Below are positions 9,001 through 15,680 of a DNA stretch of 64,000 nucleotides, one piece after another (within the stretch, counting starts at the first letter, position 1; each line of letters opens with the position of its first letter). Location: NCBI RefSeq assembly GCF_023734775.1, contig NZ_AP025732.1, positions 6,136,501-6,200,500 on the forward strand, in the 5' to 3' direction. Source of the DNA: Nostoc cf. commune SO-36 (GTDB taxonomy: Bacteria; Cyanobacteriota; Cyanobacteriia; Cyanobacteriales; Nostocaceae). A program made the translations under genes and the position numbers. The notes below the pieces were generated by a model. The model saw nothing but the letters and a program-made list of their open reading frames with translations. It made no database searches and was not told the DNA's origin.

Positions 9001-10940
9001 ATAACCCCTTTAGGTTTGCCTGTAGAACCAGAGGTGTAAATCACATAAGCTAAGTTAGTGACTTGCACAAGTGCGATGGCGTTCCGCCCACCTTCGGTGA
9101 TCGCATTATCCTGGCTGGACTGAGAAATAAATTGCCAGTCAGTATCTAAACATACAACCTGCCCTTGATGCTGAGGCAACTTTTCTAGGAGTTGCTGTTG
9201 TGTGAGCAGTACTGGAACTTGGGCATCTTCTAACATAAAGCTCAGGCGTTCAGCAGGATACTCAGGATCAAGTGGCACATAAGCCCCACCCGCCTTGAGA
9301 ATCCCCAATATTCCCACCACCATTTCTAAGGAACGCTCTACACAAATACCAACCAGTGCATCTGGTTTTACACCCAGAGTTTGTAAGTAGTGTGCCAATT
9401 GGTTGGCGCGACTATTCAATTGCCGATAAGTCAGTTGTTGATTTTCAAAAACAACTGCTATAGCATCTGGGGTAAGCTCTACCTGCTCCTCAAATAACTG
9501 ATGGATACACTTGTCTTGAGGATAATCCGCCTGGATATTGTTCCATTCAACTAGTAACTGCTGCTCAACTTCTGTCAGCAGAGGTAGTTGGGAAATGGGC
9601 TGAATCGGATTAGATACAATTGCGTCTAGCAGCGTCACAAAATGACCTGTCATCCGCTCAATGGTGCTGCTATCAAACAAGTCAGTATTGTATTGCCAGC
9701 ATAGCTGGAAAACTCCTTGAGCTTCCATCACCATTAAATTCAGATCCAAGTCTGCACCTCGTTGATGTCCAAGCAAGTATGGCTCCATCTGAAGCACTTG
9801 TTCTCCATTGGGCAATGAATTCTCTATTGCTTCACACCAACGTTGTGCTTGCCAAGTAAAACTAACTTGACATAAAGGAGAACGACTGGGATCTCGTTGT
9901 GGCTGGAGTTGTTCTGCTAACAGAGAAAAAGGGTAATCTTGATGCTTTTGGGCTTCTCTAACTGTCTTGCTAACTTGAGCCAGAAATTCTGTAAAGGTGG
10001 CGTTTTCCTGTATAGCAGTTCGTAAAACTATCAGGTTAACAAAGTAGCCGACAATCTCTTTAAAACTTCCACCCCACCGACCTCTCATCGGGCTGCCTAT
10101 AAGGATATCTGTTTGATTGGTGTAGCGATAAAGTAGCACATAAAATGCTGTTAAGAGAATCTGATAAAGGCTAGTTCCTGAAGATAAAGCTAGATGTTTG
10201 AGTTTTTCAATTAGTTGTTTATCTAGCTTGGAAATATGTGATGCTCCTTGATAATTCTGGGTAATAGGACGGGGTTTATCTGCGAGCAAATTTAAAATTG
10301 GCAACTCACCAGCTAATTGTTGCTCCCAGTATTGCCACTGTTTTTCTCCCCTAGAACTAGAGAGCATTTCTGATTGCCAATTGACAAAATCTAGATAAGA
10401 TTTATTGTTAGTTGAAAAATCTGGGGCAGCTTGTGTCTCCTCTTGGTTAATTTGCTCAATTTCCTTGGTATATAAAGCTTGAAATTCAGTGATAAGTAAA
10501 TCATAAGACCACATATCACCTGCAATGTGGTGCATTGTTAGCAAGAGAATGTGTTCTTTTGCTGAACGATTAAATAAATTAACTCTCAAAACTGAATCTT
10601 TTTCTAAGTTAAAAGGGCGGTCAGTTATCGCAAATATTTTATCTTTTAAGTGATCTTCACTCCAATTACTGGCATCTGTTACTTCAAGATTAAAATTATG
10701 TTGTTGGTTGATTTGCTGTACAGGTTTGCCTTCATAAATTGTATATGTCGTTCTGAGAATAGGATTATGTTCAATAATTTTTTCCCATGCACGATTGACG
10801 GCAGAAATATTTAAATAAGAATTGATTTTTACAGTAATAAATATATTATAAGCAACGCTCTCTGGAGCAATTTGGTAGATAAACCACATTGCTTCTTGAC
10901 CAGAAGAGAGTGGAATACTTTTTCTTATAATTCTATCCAT
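1..10940 (-). CDS. Non-ribosomal peptide synthetase, C-A-T-C-A-T-C-A-T-C, incomplete at the window's left edge
   Basis: Multimodular peptide synthetase that activates amino acids as adenylates and joins them on carrier arms. ATG at 10940-10938 follows AAGGAG; the frame stays open to base 1 (over 3,640 codons). Domains in order: C1 (about 10900-9650, HHIAGDMWS), A1 (9540-8000), T1 (near 7830, LGGHSLL), C2 (7680-6400, HHIVSDGWS), A2 (6300-4740), T2 (near 4560), C3 (4400-3130), A3 (3020-1560), T3 (near 1390), C4 (1210 to edge, HHIVSDGWS near 800). Each A domain has TSGSTG, YGPTE/YGPSE, YKTGDL and GK(V/L)DRRALP. No epimerization, methylation or thioesterase domain lies in view. C1 has no carrier before it and differs from C2-C4, so it may be a starter type or accept from an upstream enzyme. 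The A3 pocket reads D-A-W-F-L-G-N-V-V plus the invariant K, which I associate with leucine. Product unknown. Confidence 0.93.
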   Translation of the reverse strand, partial: MDRIIRKSIPLSSGQEAMWFIYQIAPESVAYNIFITVKINSYLNISAVNRAWEKIIEHNPILRTTYTIYEGKPVQQINQQHNFNLEVTDASNWSEDHLKDKIFAITDRPFNLEKDSVLRVNLFNRSAKEHILLLTMHHIAGDMWSYDLLITEFQALYTKEIEQINQEETQAAPDFSTNNKSYLDFVNWQSEMLSSSRGEKQWQYWEQQLAGELPILNLLADKPRPITQNYQGASHISKLDKQLIEKLKHLALSSGTSLYQILLTAFYVLLYRYTNQTDILIGSPMRGRWGGSFKEIVGYFVNLIVLRTAIQENATFTEFLAQVSKTVREAQKHQDYPFSLLAEQLQPQRDPSRSPLCQVSFTWQAQRWCEAIENSLPNGEQVLQMEPYLLGHQRGADLDLNLMVMEAQGVFQLCWQYNTDLFDSSTIERMTGHFVTLLDAIVSNPIQPISQLPLLTEVEQQLLVEWNNIQADYPQDKCIHQLFEEQVELTPDAIAVVFENQQLTYRQLNSRANQLAHYLQTLGVKPDALVGICVERSLEMVVGILGILKAGGAYVPLDPEYPAERLSFMLEDAQVPVLLTQQQLLEKLPQHQGQVVCLDTDWQFISQSSQDNAITEGGRNAIALVQVTNLAYVIYTSGSTGKPKGVMISHGAIASHCCIIQQTYELVQSDRILQFASINFDASLEQIFPTLIAGATLVLRGSDVWTPTNFQKIISDFGLTVVNLPTAYWQQLAQESAKAKILDNANSQLRLVIVGGDIMLPEYVALWQQSLMSSVRLLNAYGPTEATITATLFEIPSQFSKDTNLKKVPIGCPLANKNVYILDEHLQPVPTGVPGELHIGGATLAQGYLNRPELTQEKFILNPFEEAGGSRLYKTGDLARYLADGNIEYLGRIDNQVKIRGFRIELGEIETVLSQYPYVQASCVIAREDIPGNKSLVAYIVSQKEQTVTISDLRCFLKSKLPEYMVPWAIVILEALPFTPSGKVDRRALPAPDLHSQLSDKYVAPRSPNEELLAQIWAHVLKVEQVGIYDNFFELGGHSLLATQLVSRIRNIFKVELPLRELFAAPTVAKLAHLIGQLQQQNSEQFAPPILPRAENAELALSYAQQRLWFLDQFEPDSPFYNMPLALHLAGTLNVAALEQSLQEIIIRHEALRTNFITVDGKPSQIIQTESSWTVSIVDLKHLSTTEREIATQQLAQQEAIQPFNLATQALVRAILVMQSETEHVLLLCMHHIVSDGWSMGVFVQELVALYNAYSQSHLSPLTPLPIQYADFALWQRQWLQGEVLQSQLTYWQKQLASAPALLSLPTDRPRPAVQTYNGTHQYFALSLELTSKLTKLSQEQGVTLFMTLLAAYDTLIYRYTGTEDILVGSPIANRDRSEIEGLIGFFVNTLVMRTDVSGNPSFSELLDRVRDMAMQAYSHQNLPFEMLVEVLQPERDLSYTPLFQVMFVLQNAPMSQLELTGLTVRELPIKGITSRFDLTLIMQNTANGMVGLWEYNTDLFDSSTIERMTSHFVTLLEGIIANPEQQISQLALLSEVEQQQLLVDWNDTQSDYPLHKCIHQLFEEEVERTPNAVAVVYENQQLTYQELNNRANQLANHLRSLGVGSDVLVGLCVERSLEMVIGLLGILKAGAAYVPLDPEYPTERLSFILEDTQASVLLTQQSLIDILPPNQAKIVCLDTDAGLISQCSQDNLISGVQAHNLVYIIYTSGSTGQPKGIAMTQLALCNHILWHGENLKIARGAKTLQFASISFDVSFQEIFTTWCSGGTLFLIGEELRQDASALLGFLQEKAIERMFLAFVGLQQLAEVAVSSELVNTHLREIITSGEQLQITPAISQWFSKLTDCTLHNQYGPSESHLATSFILNNSVETWPLLPYIGRPIANTQIYILDKFLQPVPIGVLGELYISGVLLAQGYFNRPELTQEKFIPNPFQRGRWAEGGEQRKGSSPLLPAPCSPASSERLYKTGDLGRYLPDGNIESLGRIDNQVKIRGFRIELGEIEAVLSQLDDVQASCAIAREDIPGNKYLAAYVVPQKEQTLTVSVVRSFLKSKLPEYMVPSAIVILEALPLTPNGKLDRRALPEPDLHSQLLDKYVAPRNPIEEILSLIWAHVLKVELVGIHDNFFELGGHSLLATQLISRVRTSLKVELPLRSLFAAPTVAQLSQHIQRSQQQDLELTAPPILPRAKNAELPLSYAQQRLWFLDQLNPNSAFYNLLIALRLVGTLNVATLEQSLIEILHRHEALRTNFAIVDGKPSQVIQTQKNWTVSVVDLQHLPTSEQKIASQQLAQQQTIQSFELATQPLVRATLVVLNETEHLLLVCMHHIVSDGWSMSVFVQELAALYNAYSQGQTSPLEPLPIQYADFALWQRQWFQGDVLQSQLSYWQKQLKDAPALLSLPTDRPRPSVQTFAGAYQHFALSEELTTKLTQLSQQQGCTLFMTLLAAYDTLLYRYTGVADILIGSPIANRNRGEIERLIGFFVNTLVMRTDLSGNPSFSELLTRVREMALGAYSHQDLPFEMLVEALQPERNLSHTPLFQVMFVLQNVPMSQVDLTGLTVNPLLVESASSKFDLTLAMENTAAGLAGVLEYNTDLFDSTTIERMADHFVTLLEAIVANPQERISQLPMLTAVEQQLLIDWNDTGVDYPSDKCIHQLFEEQVEHTPDAVAVVFEEKQLTYAQLNSRANQLAHYLRSLGVKDNTLVGICVERSLEMVVGLLGILKAGGAYVPLDPEYPTERLHFILQDAQVSLLLTQQQLIEKLPPNQPNLVCLDTDAQVISLSSQENLITANKALNLAYVIYTSGSTGQPKGVLVTHDALLNLVFWHNKAFEITALDKATQVASTAFDAAVWELWPYLTAGASIYLVKPGIIASPIDLQDWLQRQNITISFLPTPVAEQLLSLEWRENTALRTLLTGGDKLHRYPSSLLPFQVVNNYGPTENTVVTTSGIVVDDGVVDNISPSIGRPIANTQIYILDEYLQLVPVGVPGELHIGGASLAQGYLNRSELTQEKFIPNPFEEVEGSKLYKTGDLGRYLPDGNIEYLGRIDNQVKIRGFRIELGEIEALLNQNSDVQASCVIAREDIPTEKRLVAYVAPYQHCTLAISELRHYLKAKLPPYMMPQAFVILESMPLTPNGKVDRRALPAPDLHHQLKDKYVAPRTPVEELLAQIWATVLKIEQVGIYDNFFELGGHSLLATQLISRIRSNFQVELPLRELFATATVAELAQSIQELQQQKLQLTVPPILPRSRNAELPLSYSQTRLWFLDQFDPNSAFYNIPIALRLVGSLKVAALEESLQEIIHRHEALRTNFITVDGKPSQIIQTETNWTVSVVDWKHLSTSEQQIASQQLAQQQAIQPFELATQALVRATLVVLSETEHILLMCMHHIVSDGWSMGVFVQELAALYSAYSQGQTSPLAPLPIQYADFALWQRQWLQGDILQKQLSYWQKQLADAPALLSLPTDRPRPAVQTFAGATQQFELSIELTSKLTKLSQETRGNFVHDAVGSLDTLLYRYTEQEDILVGTPIANRNRGEIEGLIGFFVNTLVLRTDLSGNPSFNELLGRVRQMAMEAYSHQDLPFEMLVETLQPERDLSHAPLFQVDFLLQNDPLSEVELAGLNITSLPIESATAKFDLTLARANRSDWNDGCVGVQH
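5063..5150. repeat. G-rich short tandem repeat inserted in frame in NRPS A2
   Basis: A GCAGGGA-type repeat followed by a C/T-rich stretch adds about 25-30 residues (Ser/Pro/Gly/Arg-rich) between the NPF segment and the YKTGDL motif of the second adenylation domain. A1 and A3 have only a few residues (EEAGGS, EEVEGS) at this place. The reading frame is kept. It is the same repeat class seen in non-coding DNA elsewhere in the window. Confidence 0.75.
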
Positions 10941-11282
10941 TAAAACTCCTTAAAATCCTGATAATCTTGGTTATAAAAATACAAATAAGGCACGAATAGA
11001 GTCTTTACTACTAAAAAAACTTTTCAGGCTATTTTTCATATTGTTCTATTTCAAGTGTTATCCTACCTTTGATGTGGCAGGGTTATTGTTTGACCTACAC
11101 CACAGTCGCGCACATCGTTAGATGCTAAAACTACAATCCTACTGTTAGTTAAAAATATTATTTTGTAAGCAAGATCATAATTTATTTTTAATCATCCAGT
11201 AGATATATCAGATAGATAATCCCAGTTTTCTAAATAAAACGCAAGACTAGTTAAGACATTTAAGAATATATTTAATAAAACA

Positions 11283-11315
11283 GTTAAGAAAGTTAGGAAA
11301 GTTAAGAAAGTTAAG
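11283..11315. repeat. 9-bp tandem repeat (GTTAAGAAA), about 3.7 copies
   Basis: GTTAAGAAA, GTTAGGAAA, GTTAAGAAA and a partial GTTAAG follow each other directly. It produces a spurious minus-strand frame with repeated LTF residues that I do not treat as a gene. Confidence 0.8.
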
Positions 11316-11911
11316 CATATAGATATTTTAAATATACTATATACCTTATGCGAATTAAGCCACAGGATGCTATTCAAAAGTAAGGAATTATTTGTTATTA
11401 AAGGTGGTCTTTAATAAGACAGGGCTTAATTATAAGTAATTAATACCAATAGAGCATCTCCAACTTCAAGAGGGAAGCGAAGCGATCGCTGTGACGAAAG
11501 CATAAAATGTCATATTTGCTACAAATAGTGCTAAGTAAGTAGATAAGTTGTGGCGTTCTAAATCACTGGGTGTTAAGTTCATCGCTTTTTACTTTTTTTA
11601 AAATTTATCACTTAGTTGGTAGCAAGTATTTTAGTTCTCTATATTTTTACTCGTAAAGTTGGTATTTATTGCAGATATCATTGTGCAAATATATAGTCCT
11701 TTATTCAATCATCTCTGCTCTTTGTCCATTGAAAAGACAGTTATAGCAACAACTTTAGGCTATTTCTTTATAGGGAGCAGTTTAATTGCTCTCCCTTAAC
11801 AATTGCTTTTGTCAAGATTCTATTACCATTTTTGTTGGTAAATACCTATTAAACTGGTAATATTTCAGAGTTCTATACTTTTTACTTTCCATTTAAGTAA
11901 TCCTGCTGGGG

Positions 11912-11962
11912 AATAAACAACCCATCAGAAAGGCTTCTACCAATTCTGATGGGTTGTTTATT
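11912..11962. terminator. Perfect 19-bp inverted repeat upstream of modA
   Basis: Arms 11912-11930 and 11944-11962 are perfectly complementary with a 13-nt loop; the right arm runs into TTTATTTTC. It could end transcription arriving from the left or form a hairpin in the modA leader, about 50 nt before the modA start. Function is inferred from shape only. Confidence 0.5.
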
Positions 11963-12015
11963 TTCAGTATTGATTATGCGAATGCTCAAATCCTAGGTAA
12001 CATTTTTCTCAAATT

Positions 12016-12870
12016 ATGAACAAAAGAAGATTTTTTGCTTGGATTACGACGGCAGTTACCAGCATGATACTGGTAATAGGCTTACAGTTTGTCAATTTAT
12101 CACCAGCCAAATCTGCAACCACCCTTAACGTGTATGCGGCTGTCAGCTTAACAAATGCGCTGAATAGTATTAAGACTCAGTACCAAAACGCTAACCCAGG
12201 TATCAGCGTTGTTTATACCTTTGGTGCTTCTGGTACTTTGCTTAGTCAGATACAAGCAGGAGCTCCAGCAGATATTTTTATTTCTGCTGCCAACGACCAA
12301 ATAGATGTTTTGCAGAATTCGAGTCCAAGTAAGTTGGTTGCAGGTAGCCGTAAAAACATTGTCAAAAATCGTCTAGTTTTGATTACCCCTACAACATCTC
12401 CTGTTAATGCTGGTAGTGCTACTCTCAACAGCATCAATGGTTTGACCAACGCCAATATTAGAGGCATTGCCATAGGTGACTATACAGGTACTCCACCAGT
12501 TGTACCAGCAGGAGATTATGCCAAACAAGTTCTCACTAAGCGAAGTATTTTCAATACTGTCAGTCCCAAATTGTACCGTGCAAGCAATGTGCGTAACGTT
12601 TTAACTGCTGTTGAAAACAAAACTCTTGCAGTTAGCAATGTAAACAAGACTATTGACGCAGGTTTTGTTTACAGAACTGATGCTCTTATTTCTAAGAAGG
12701 TAAGAATTGTAGATACTGCTCTCACAACGGATAATGAGGCTATTGTCTATCCACTGGGTATACTCACCAGAACTAGAGTTTTATCGACAGCGCAGAGCTT
12801 TTCTAACTACTTAAGTAGTAGTACTGCCCAGAATATCTTCAAAAACACTTATGGGTTTGTCCTACCTTAA
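12016..12870 (+). CDS. modA: Molybdate ABC transporter substrate-binding protein (ModA family)
   Basis: Periplasmic binding protein that captures molybdate (or tungstate) for an ABC importer. The 284-residue protein begins with a signal peptide (residues 1-33: KRR, hydrophobic core, ending SPAKSA). The mature part opens with TTLNVYAAVSLTNAL, followed by FGASGTLLSQIQAGAPADIFISA, the ligand-binding N-terminal signature of ModA proteins. The C-terminal lobe (GFVYRTDALI, IVYPLGILTRT) also fits. Length is slightly above the usual 250-260. No modB or modC permease/ATPase gene lies next to it, so its transporter partners must be encoded elsewhere. The start ATG is the only one in frame before the signal peptide. 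Confidence 0.9.
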   Translation: MNKRRFFAWITTAVTSMILVIGLQFVNLSPAKSATTLNVYAAVSLTNALNSIKTQYQNANPGISVVYTFGASGTLLSQIQAGAPADIFISAANDQIDVLQNSSPSKLVAGSRKNIVKNRLVLITPTTSPVNAGSATLNSINGLTNANIRGIAIGDYTGTPPVVPAGDYAKQVLTKRSIFNTVSPKLYRASNVRNVLTAVENKTLAVSNVNKTIDAGFVYRTDALISKKVRIVDTALTTDNEAIVYPLGILTRTRVLSTAQSFSNYLSSSTAQNIFKNTYGFVLP

Positions 12871-12932
12871 TCACCACAAAGTAAATCAAGTAATCCTTGT
12901 CGTGAATTTTGAACTATTTGGAGTCATGTCTT

Positions 12933-13508
12933 GTGAAGTTCACTAAAAAACTCTCAATTATTGTTTGTAGTTTAACCACTGCTATCCTTCATACTGCTGT
13001 AATTACCAACACTTACAAATCAGTAGCACAAGCAGAAGGACAAGAACTGATTATCAACGGAAGCTTTGAAAACGACGATCTTGTAGATCCTGATAATCCT
13101 AACGCTCCAAATCCTAATGTTACAGGATGGACTAAGGATGGCGACCCGATGGATACATCAGGTATTAGAATCAGTAACTTTCCTAACACTGGTAATCAAG
13201 GTTTATCACTGAGTGGATTTTCAGACATTAGCTACATATCACAGACTATCCCTACAGTTAAGGGTCAAAACTACCGACTTATTTACTATTTCGCATCTAT
13301 AGAGGAGCCACCTGACCTGAAGAATAAATTTCAGGTTTTTATCAGTGGCAAGAAGGTTTTTGTTAGTAATAATACTCCTTTTCAACCTTATAGGAAATAC
13401 ACCATATATTTCAAAGCGAAAGGAGAATCCACAGAGATAAAATTTGGTTCTATAGCCAAAAATTCCTTTTTGTTTTTGGATAATGTCAGTGTCAAATCTA
13501 TACCTTAA
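12933..13508 (+). CDS. Exported protein, paralogue of the next gene but without a PEP-CTERM anchor
   Basis: About 190 residues with a signal peptide (VKFTKKLSIIV... ending AQA) and a beta-rich domain containing NGSFEN, GDPMDTSGIRISNFP and a final FLDNVSVK, resembling the choice-of-anchor/DUF642-like carbohydrate-binding folds of exported bacterial proteins. I choose GTG at 12933 because TTTGGAGTCA sits just upstream, exactly as before the ATG of the paralogue at 13772. It ends in VSVKSIP and a TAA precisely where the paralogue continues VPEP into a sorting signal; a G-to-T change of the glutamate codon would create this stop. It is therefore predicted to be released rather than anchored. Function unknown. 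Confidence 0.75.
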   Translation: MKFTKKLSIIVCSLTTAILHTAVITNTYKSVAQAEGQELIINGSFENDDLVDPDNPNAPNPNVTGWTKDGDPMDTSGIRISNFPNTGNQGLSLSGFSDISYISQTIPTVKGQNYRLIYYFASIEEPPDLKNKFQVFISGKKVFVSNNTPFQPYRKYTIYFKAKGESTEIKFGSIAKNSFLFLDNVSVKSIP

Positions 13509-13771
13509 CATCAGGAAAAAGCTATAACAAATTGAAGCCTGAGTAATATCTGGCTCTGTCTGTAGTGTCTATAATGCCATTGAAATTCATTTGATTAAAG
13601 AACTCCATTATCGGTTTACCAAGAGAGATTGTTTTGAGTAGATGAATCATTATTCATATCAATAGCTAACTCTTATAAACCAAAATCAAATGTTCAACTT
13701 TATTGACACTACTTAGAGCCAGGATGGAACTACAAACTTGTTTTAACTGTCGTAATTTGGAGTCAAGTTTC

Positions 13772-14446
13772 ATGAAGTTAACTAAAAAACTTTCAATTAT
13801 TGTTTTTAGTTTTACTACTACCTTAGCTAGTGCTGCTGTGATGACTGGGACTTATATTCCAGTAGCGCAAGCACAATACGATCCCAACTCTGTTATAGAT
13901 CCTGAAGACCTTGTTTTTAATGGAGGATTTGAACTTGACTCACTTGTTGATCCTAATAATCCTAACACTACAAACCCCAATATTACAGGATGGACTAAAT
14001 ATGGTGATCCGATGGATACATCAGGGATAAGAATTAGCAATTTTCCTCAAAGTGGTAATCAGGGCTTATCACTTGGAGGATTTTTAGACCTTAGTTACAT
14101 ATCACAGACGCTTTCTACAGAACCTGGTGTAGAATACCAACTTAGTTACTATTTAGCATCTATAGATGAAGCACCTGATCTTGATAATCAATTTCAGACA
14201 TTTGTAGGTGGAAAAAAGATTTTTGATCAAAAAAATATTTCTTACCAACACTACACGCCATATAAGTTCAATTTCACGGCAGACGCATCATCTACAGAAT
14301 TAAAGTTTGGGAATGTAGATAGATATGCATTCTTATACTTAGATAATGTGAGTGTAAAACCTGTACCTGAACCATCGTTTATTGGAGGAACAGCAGTTGC
14401 AGGTTTATTGGGAATCTGGCTTAAAAGAAAGCGAATAGCTAGCTAA
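13772..14446 (+). CDS. PEP-CTERM sorting-domain protein
   Basis: About 224 residues: signal peptide (MKLTKKLSIIVFSFTT..., ending VAQAQ), a beta-rich domain (NGGFELDSLVDPN, GDPMDTSGIRISNFP, LYLDNVSVK) and a C-terminal PEP-CTERM signal made of VPEP, a hydrophobic helix (FIGGTAVAGLLGIWL) and KRKR. Such proteins are processed by an exosortase and anchored to or released from the envelope. ATG at 13772 has GGAG about 9 nt upstream; longer readings from non-ATG codons lack a ribosome site. It is a tandem duplicate of the preceding gene, and the similarity extends into the upstream leader. Ligand unknown. Confidence 0.82.
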   Translation: MKLTKKLSIIVFSFTTTLASAAVMTGTYIPVAQAQYDPNSVIDPEDLVFNGGFELDSLVDPNNPNTTNPNITGWTKYGDPMDTSGIRISNFPQSGNQGLSLGGFLDLSYISQTLSTEPGVEYQLSYYLASIDEAPDLDNQFQTFVGGKKIFDQKNISYQHYTPYKFNFTADASSTELKFGNVDRYAFLYLDNVSVKPVPEPSFIGGTAVAGLLGIWLKRKRIAS

Positions 14447-14859
14447 AAATAATCCTGAAACAATTGTTAAAAGCTAGTAATAGAAAGTTAAACCGATAGT
14501 TCAACAAGAACGAAACCCAACGTTTTCAGCCTTTGTTGGGTTGCACTAAAGTGAAACCCAACGGGAGCATCCCATTTTTTTGAATGTCATTGCGAACGCA
14601 ACGAAGTGGAGTGAAGCAATCGCAAAATCTCGCACTAAGGCATCATGTAAAAATAAGTTGTACAAATTTATTTGAAATAGCCTGGCGTATCTAGCTTTCA
14701 CATAAAAATTGTTCAGGTTATTTTTACACAAATCCTAAGAACAAAAACTATGCGATTGCTTCGTCGTTCCTCCTCGCAATGACGGTTATTCTTTAGTTGC
14801 TAAATAAAAACTGGGATGCACCCAAACCCAACCTTGTATCTTAGAAATATTAGTAATTG
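14447..14859. other. Intergenic region holding a MITE-like repeat
   Basis: Convergent gap between the PEP-CTERM gene and devA. It starts with an inverted CCCAACG...CGTTGGG hairpin (near 14515-14542) that may end transcription, then contains the dispersed repeat at 14586-14783. No gene is supported here; the minus-strand frame across it is repeat sequence. Confidence 0.6.
14586..14783. repeat. Dispersed inverted-end repeat (GTCATTGCGA...TCGCAATGAC)
   Basis: Begins GTCATTGCGAACGCAACGA and ends CCTCGCAATGAC, with a second complementary pair just inside (GAAGCAATCGCA / GCGATTGCTTC). The termini pair like a miniature inverted-repeat element. Related copies with the same ends lie at 25639-25757 and 50362-50461. 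Confidence 0.75.
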
Positions 14860-15597
14860 CTAGACGATCGCTGTCCCTAGTTGCCACAGTATAGTTATAC
14901 AAAACAGTAGTATTACTTTGGACTTGAGTTTGCCATCTTCCATGTCAACGATGCGATCGGCAATGTCTAGGATACGGTTGTCATGAGTAACCATCAAGAT
15001 GGTGCAGCGTTGTTCTTTTGCCAGTTTTTGCATGAGATTGACTACATCTCGTCCCGATTGGCTATCAAGGGCGGCGGTGGGTTCATCCGCGAGGATGATT
15101 TGAGGATGACTGACTAAAGCACGAGCGATCGCTACTCTTTGTTTTTGTCCTCCAGACAGTTTATCAGGATAGTAATGCAAATGATTTCCTAATCCTACCT
15201 GCTCTAACATTTGGGCTGACCTAGCTTGCATCTTTTTTAACCCAAGATGTTGGTGCAATTCCAAAGCCATTTGGACGTTTTGGAGTGCTGTTAAACTACC
15301 ATGCAAGTTATGTGCTTGGAAAATATAACCATTACGGCGTCGTGCCTGCATTAGTTGTTCAGCACTAGCACCACAAAGTTCTCGTCCCAACACCCGCAAA
15401 CTACCAGATTGGGTAGAACGCAACCCACCCACTAAGGTCAGCAAGGTAGTCTTTCCAGAACCAGAAGGCCCGGTCATGAGAATAATTTCACCAGCGTTAA
15501 TCTCTAAGTTAATGTTACATAAAACTTGTTTACGGAGTGAGCCGTGACCAAAATGATGGTCGAGATTCTGGATGGAGATGACGGATTGACTAGTCAT
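14860..15597 (-). CDS. devA: DevA-family ABC exporter ATP-binding protein (first dev operon)
   Basis: ATPase subunit of a DevBCA exporter, the three-part pump that with an outer-membrane TolC-like channel exports heterocyst glycolipids or related compounds. 245 residues with Walker A (GPSGSGKTT, about 43-51), Q-loop (FQAHNLHGSL), ABC signature (LSGGQKQRVAIARAL), Walker B (IILADEPTAALDS) and the switch histidine (VTHDNR). Last gene of a minus-strand devB-devC-devA unit. The final 20 residues after MEDGKLKSK are hydrophobic and unlike the second DevA copy, so the C-terminus may be shifted or diverged. Confidence 0.88.
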   Translation of the reverse strand: MTSQSVISIQNLDHHFGHGSLRKQVLCNINLEINAGEIILMTGPSGSGKTTLLTLVGGLRSTQSGSLRVLGRELCGASAEQLMQARRRNGYIFQAHNLHGSLTALQNVQMALELHQHLGLKKMQARSAQMLEQVGLGNHLHYYPDKLSGGQKQRVAIARALVSHPQIILADEPTAALDSQSGRDVVNLMQKLAKEQRCTILMVTHDNRILDIADRIVDMEDGKLKSKVILLFCITILWQLGTAIV

Positions 15598-15625
15598 AAA
15601 TAGATCGATTACTCGTAACGCTCGT

Positions 15626-15680
15626 CATTGGTCATTTGTCCTTTGTCCTTTGCAAATGACCAATGACAAATGACAAATTT
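15626..15680. repeat. Heptamer repeat between devA and devC
   Basis: Short repeats of TTTGTCC / CAATGAC / AAATGAC type, the two halves being complementary so that the stretch can fold as a hairpin. The same heptamer class occurs at 16913-16935 and 58978-59066. Confidence 0.65.

Larger units (their letters stand above)
10941..12015. other. 1.1-kb intergenic region upstream of the NRPS gene and modA
   Basis: AT-rich spacer between two divergent genes; it should hold the NRPS promoter and the modA promoter, but I see no certain boxes. It contains a 9-bp tandem repeat (11283-11315) and a perfect hairpin (11912-11962). On the minus strand a 34-codon frame starting near 11582 (MNLTPSDLERHN...) is open but has no clear ribosome site and no recognisable family. 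Confidence 0.6.

Noticed and set aside
11192..11377. 61-codon minus-strand frame with LTFLTFLTV
   Set aside because: It translates a 9-bp tandem repeat; a repeat artefact.
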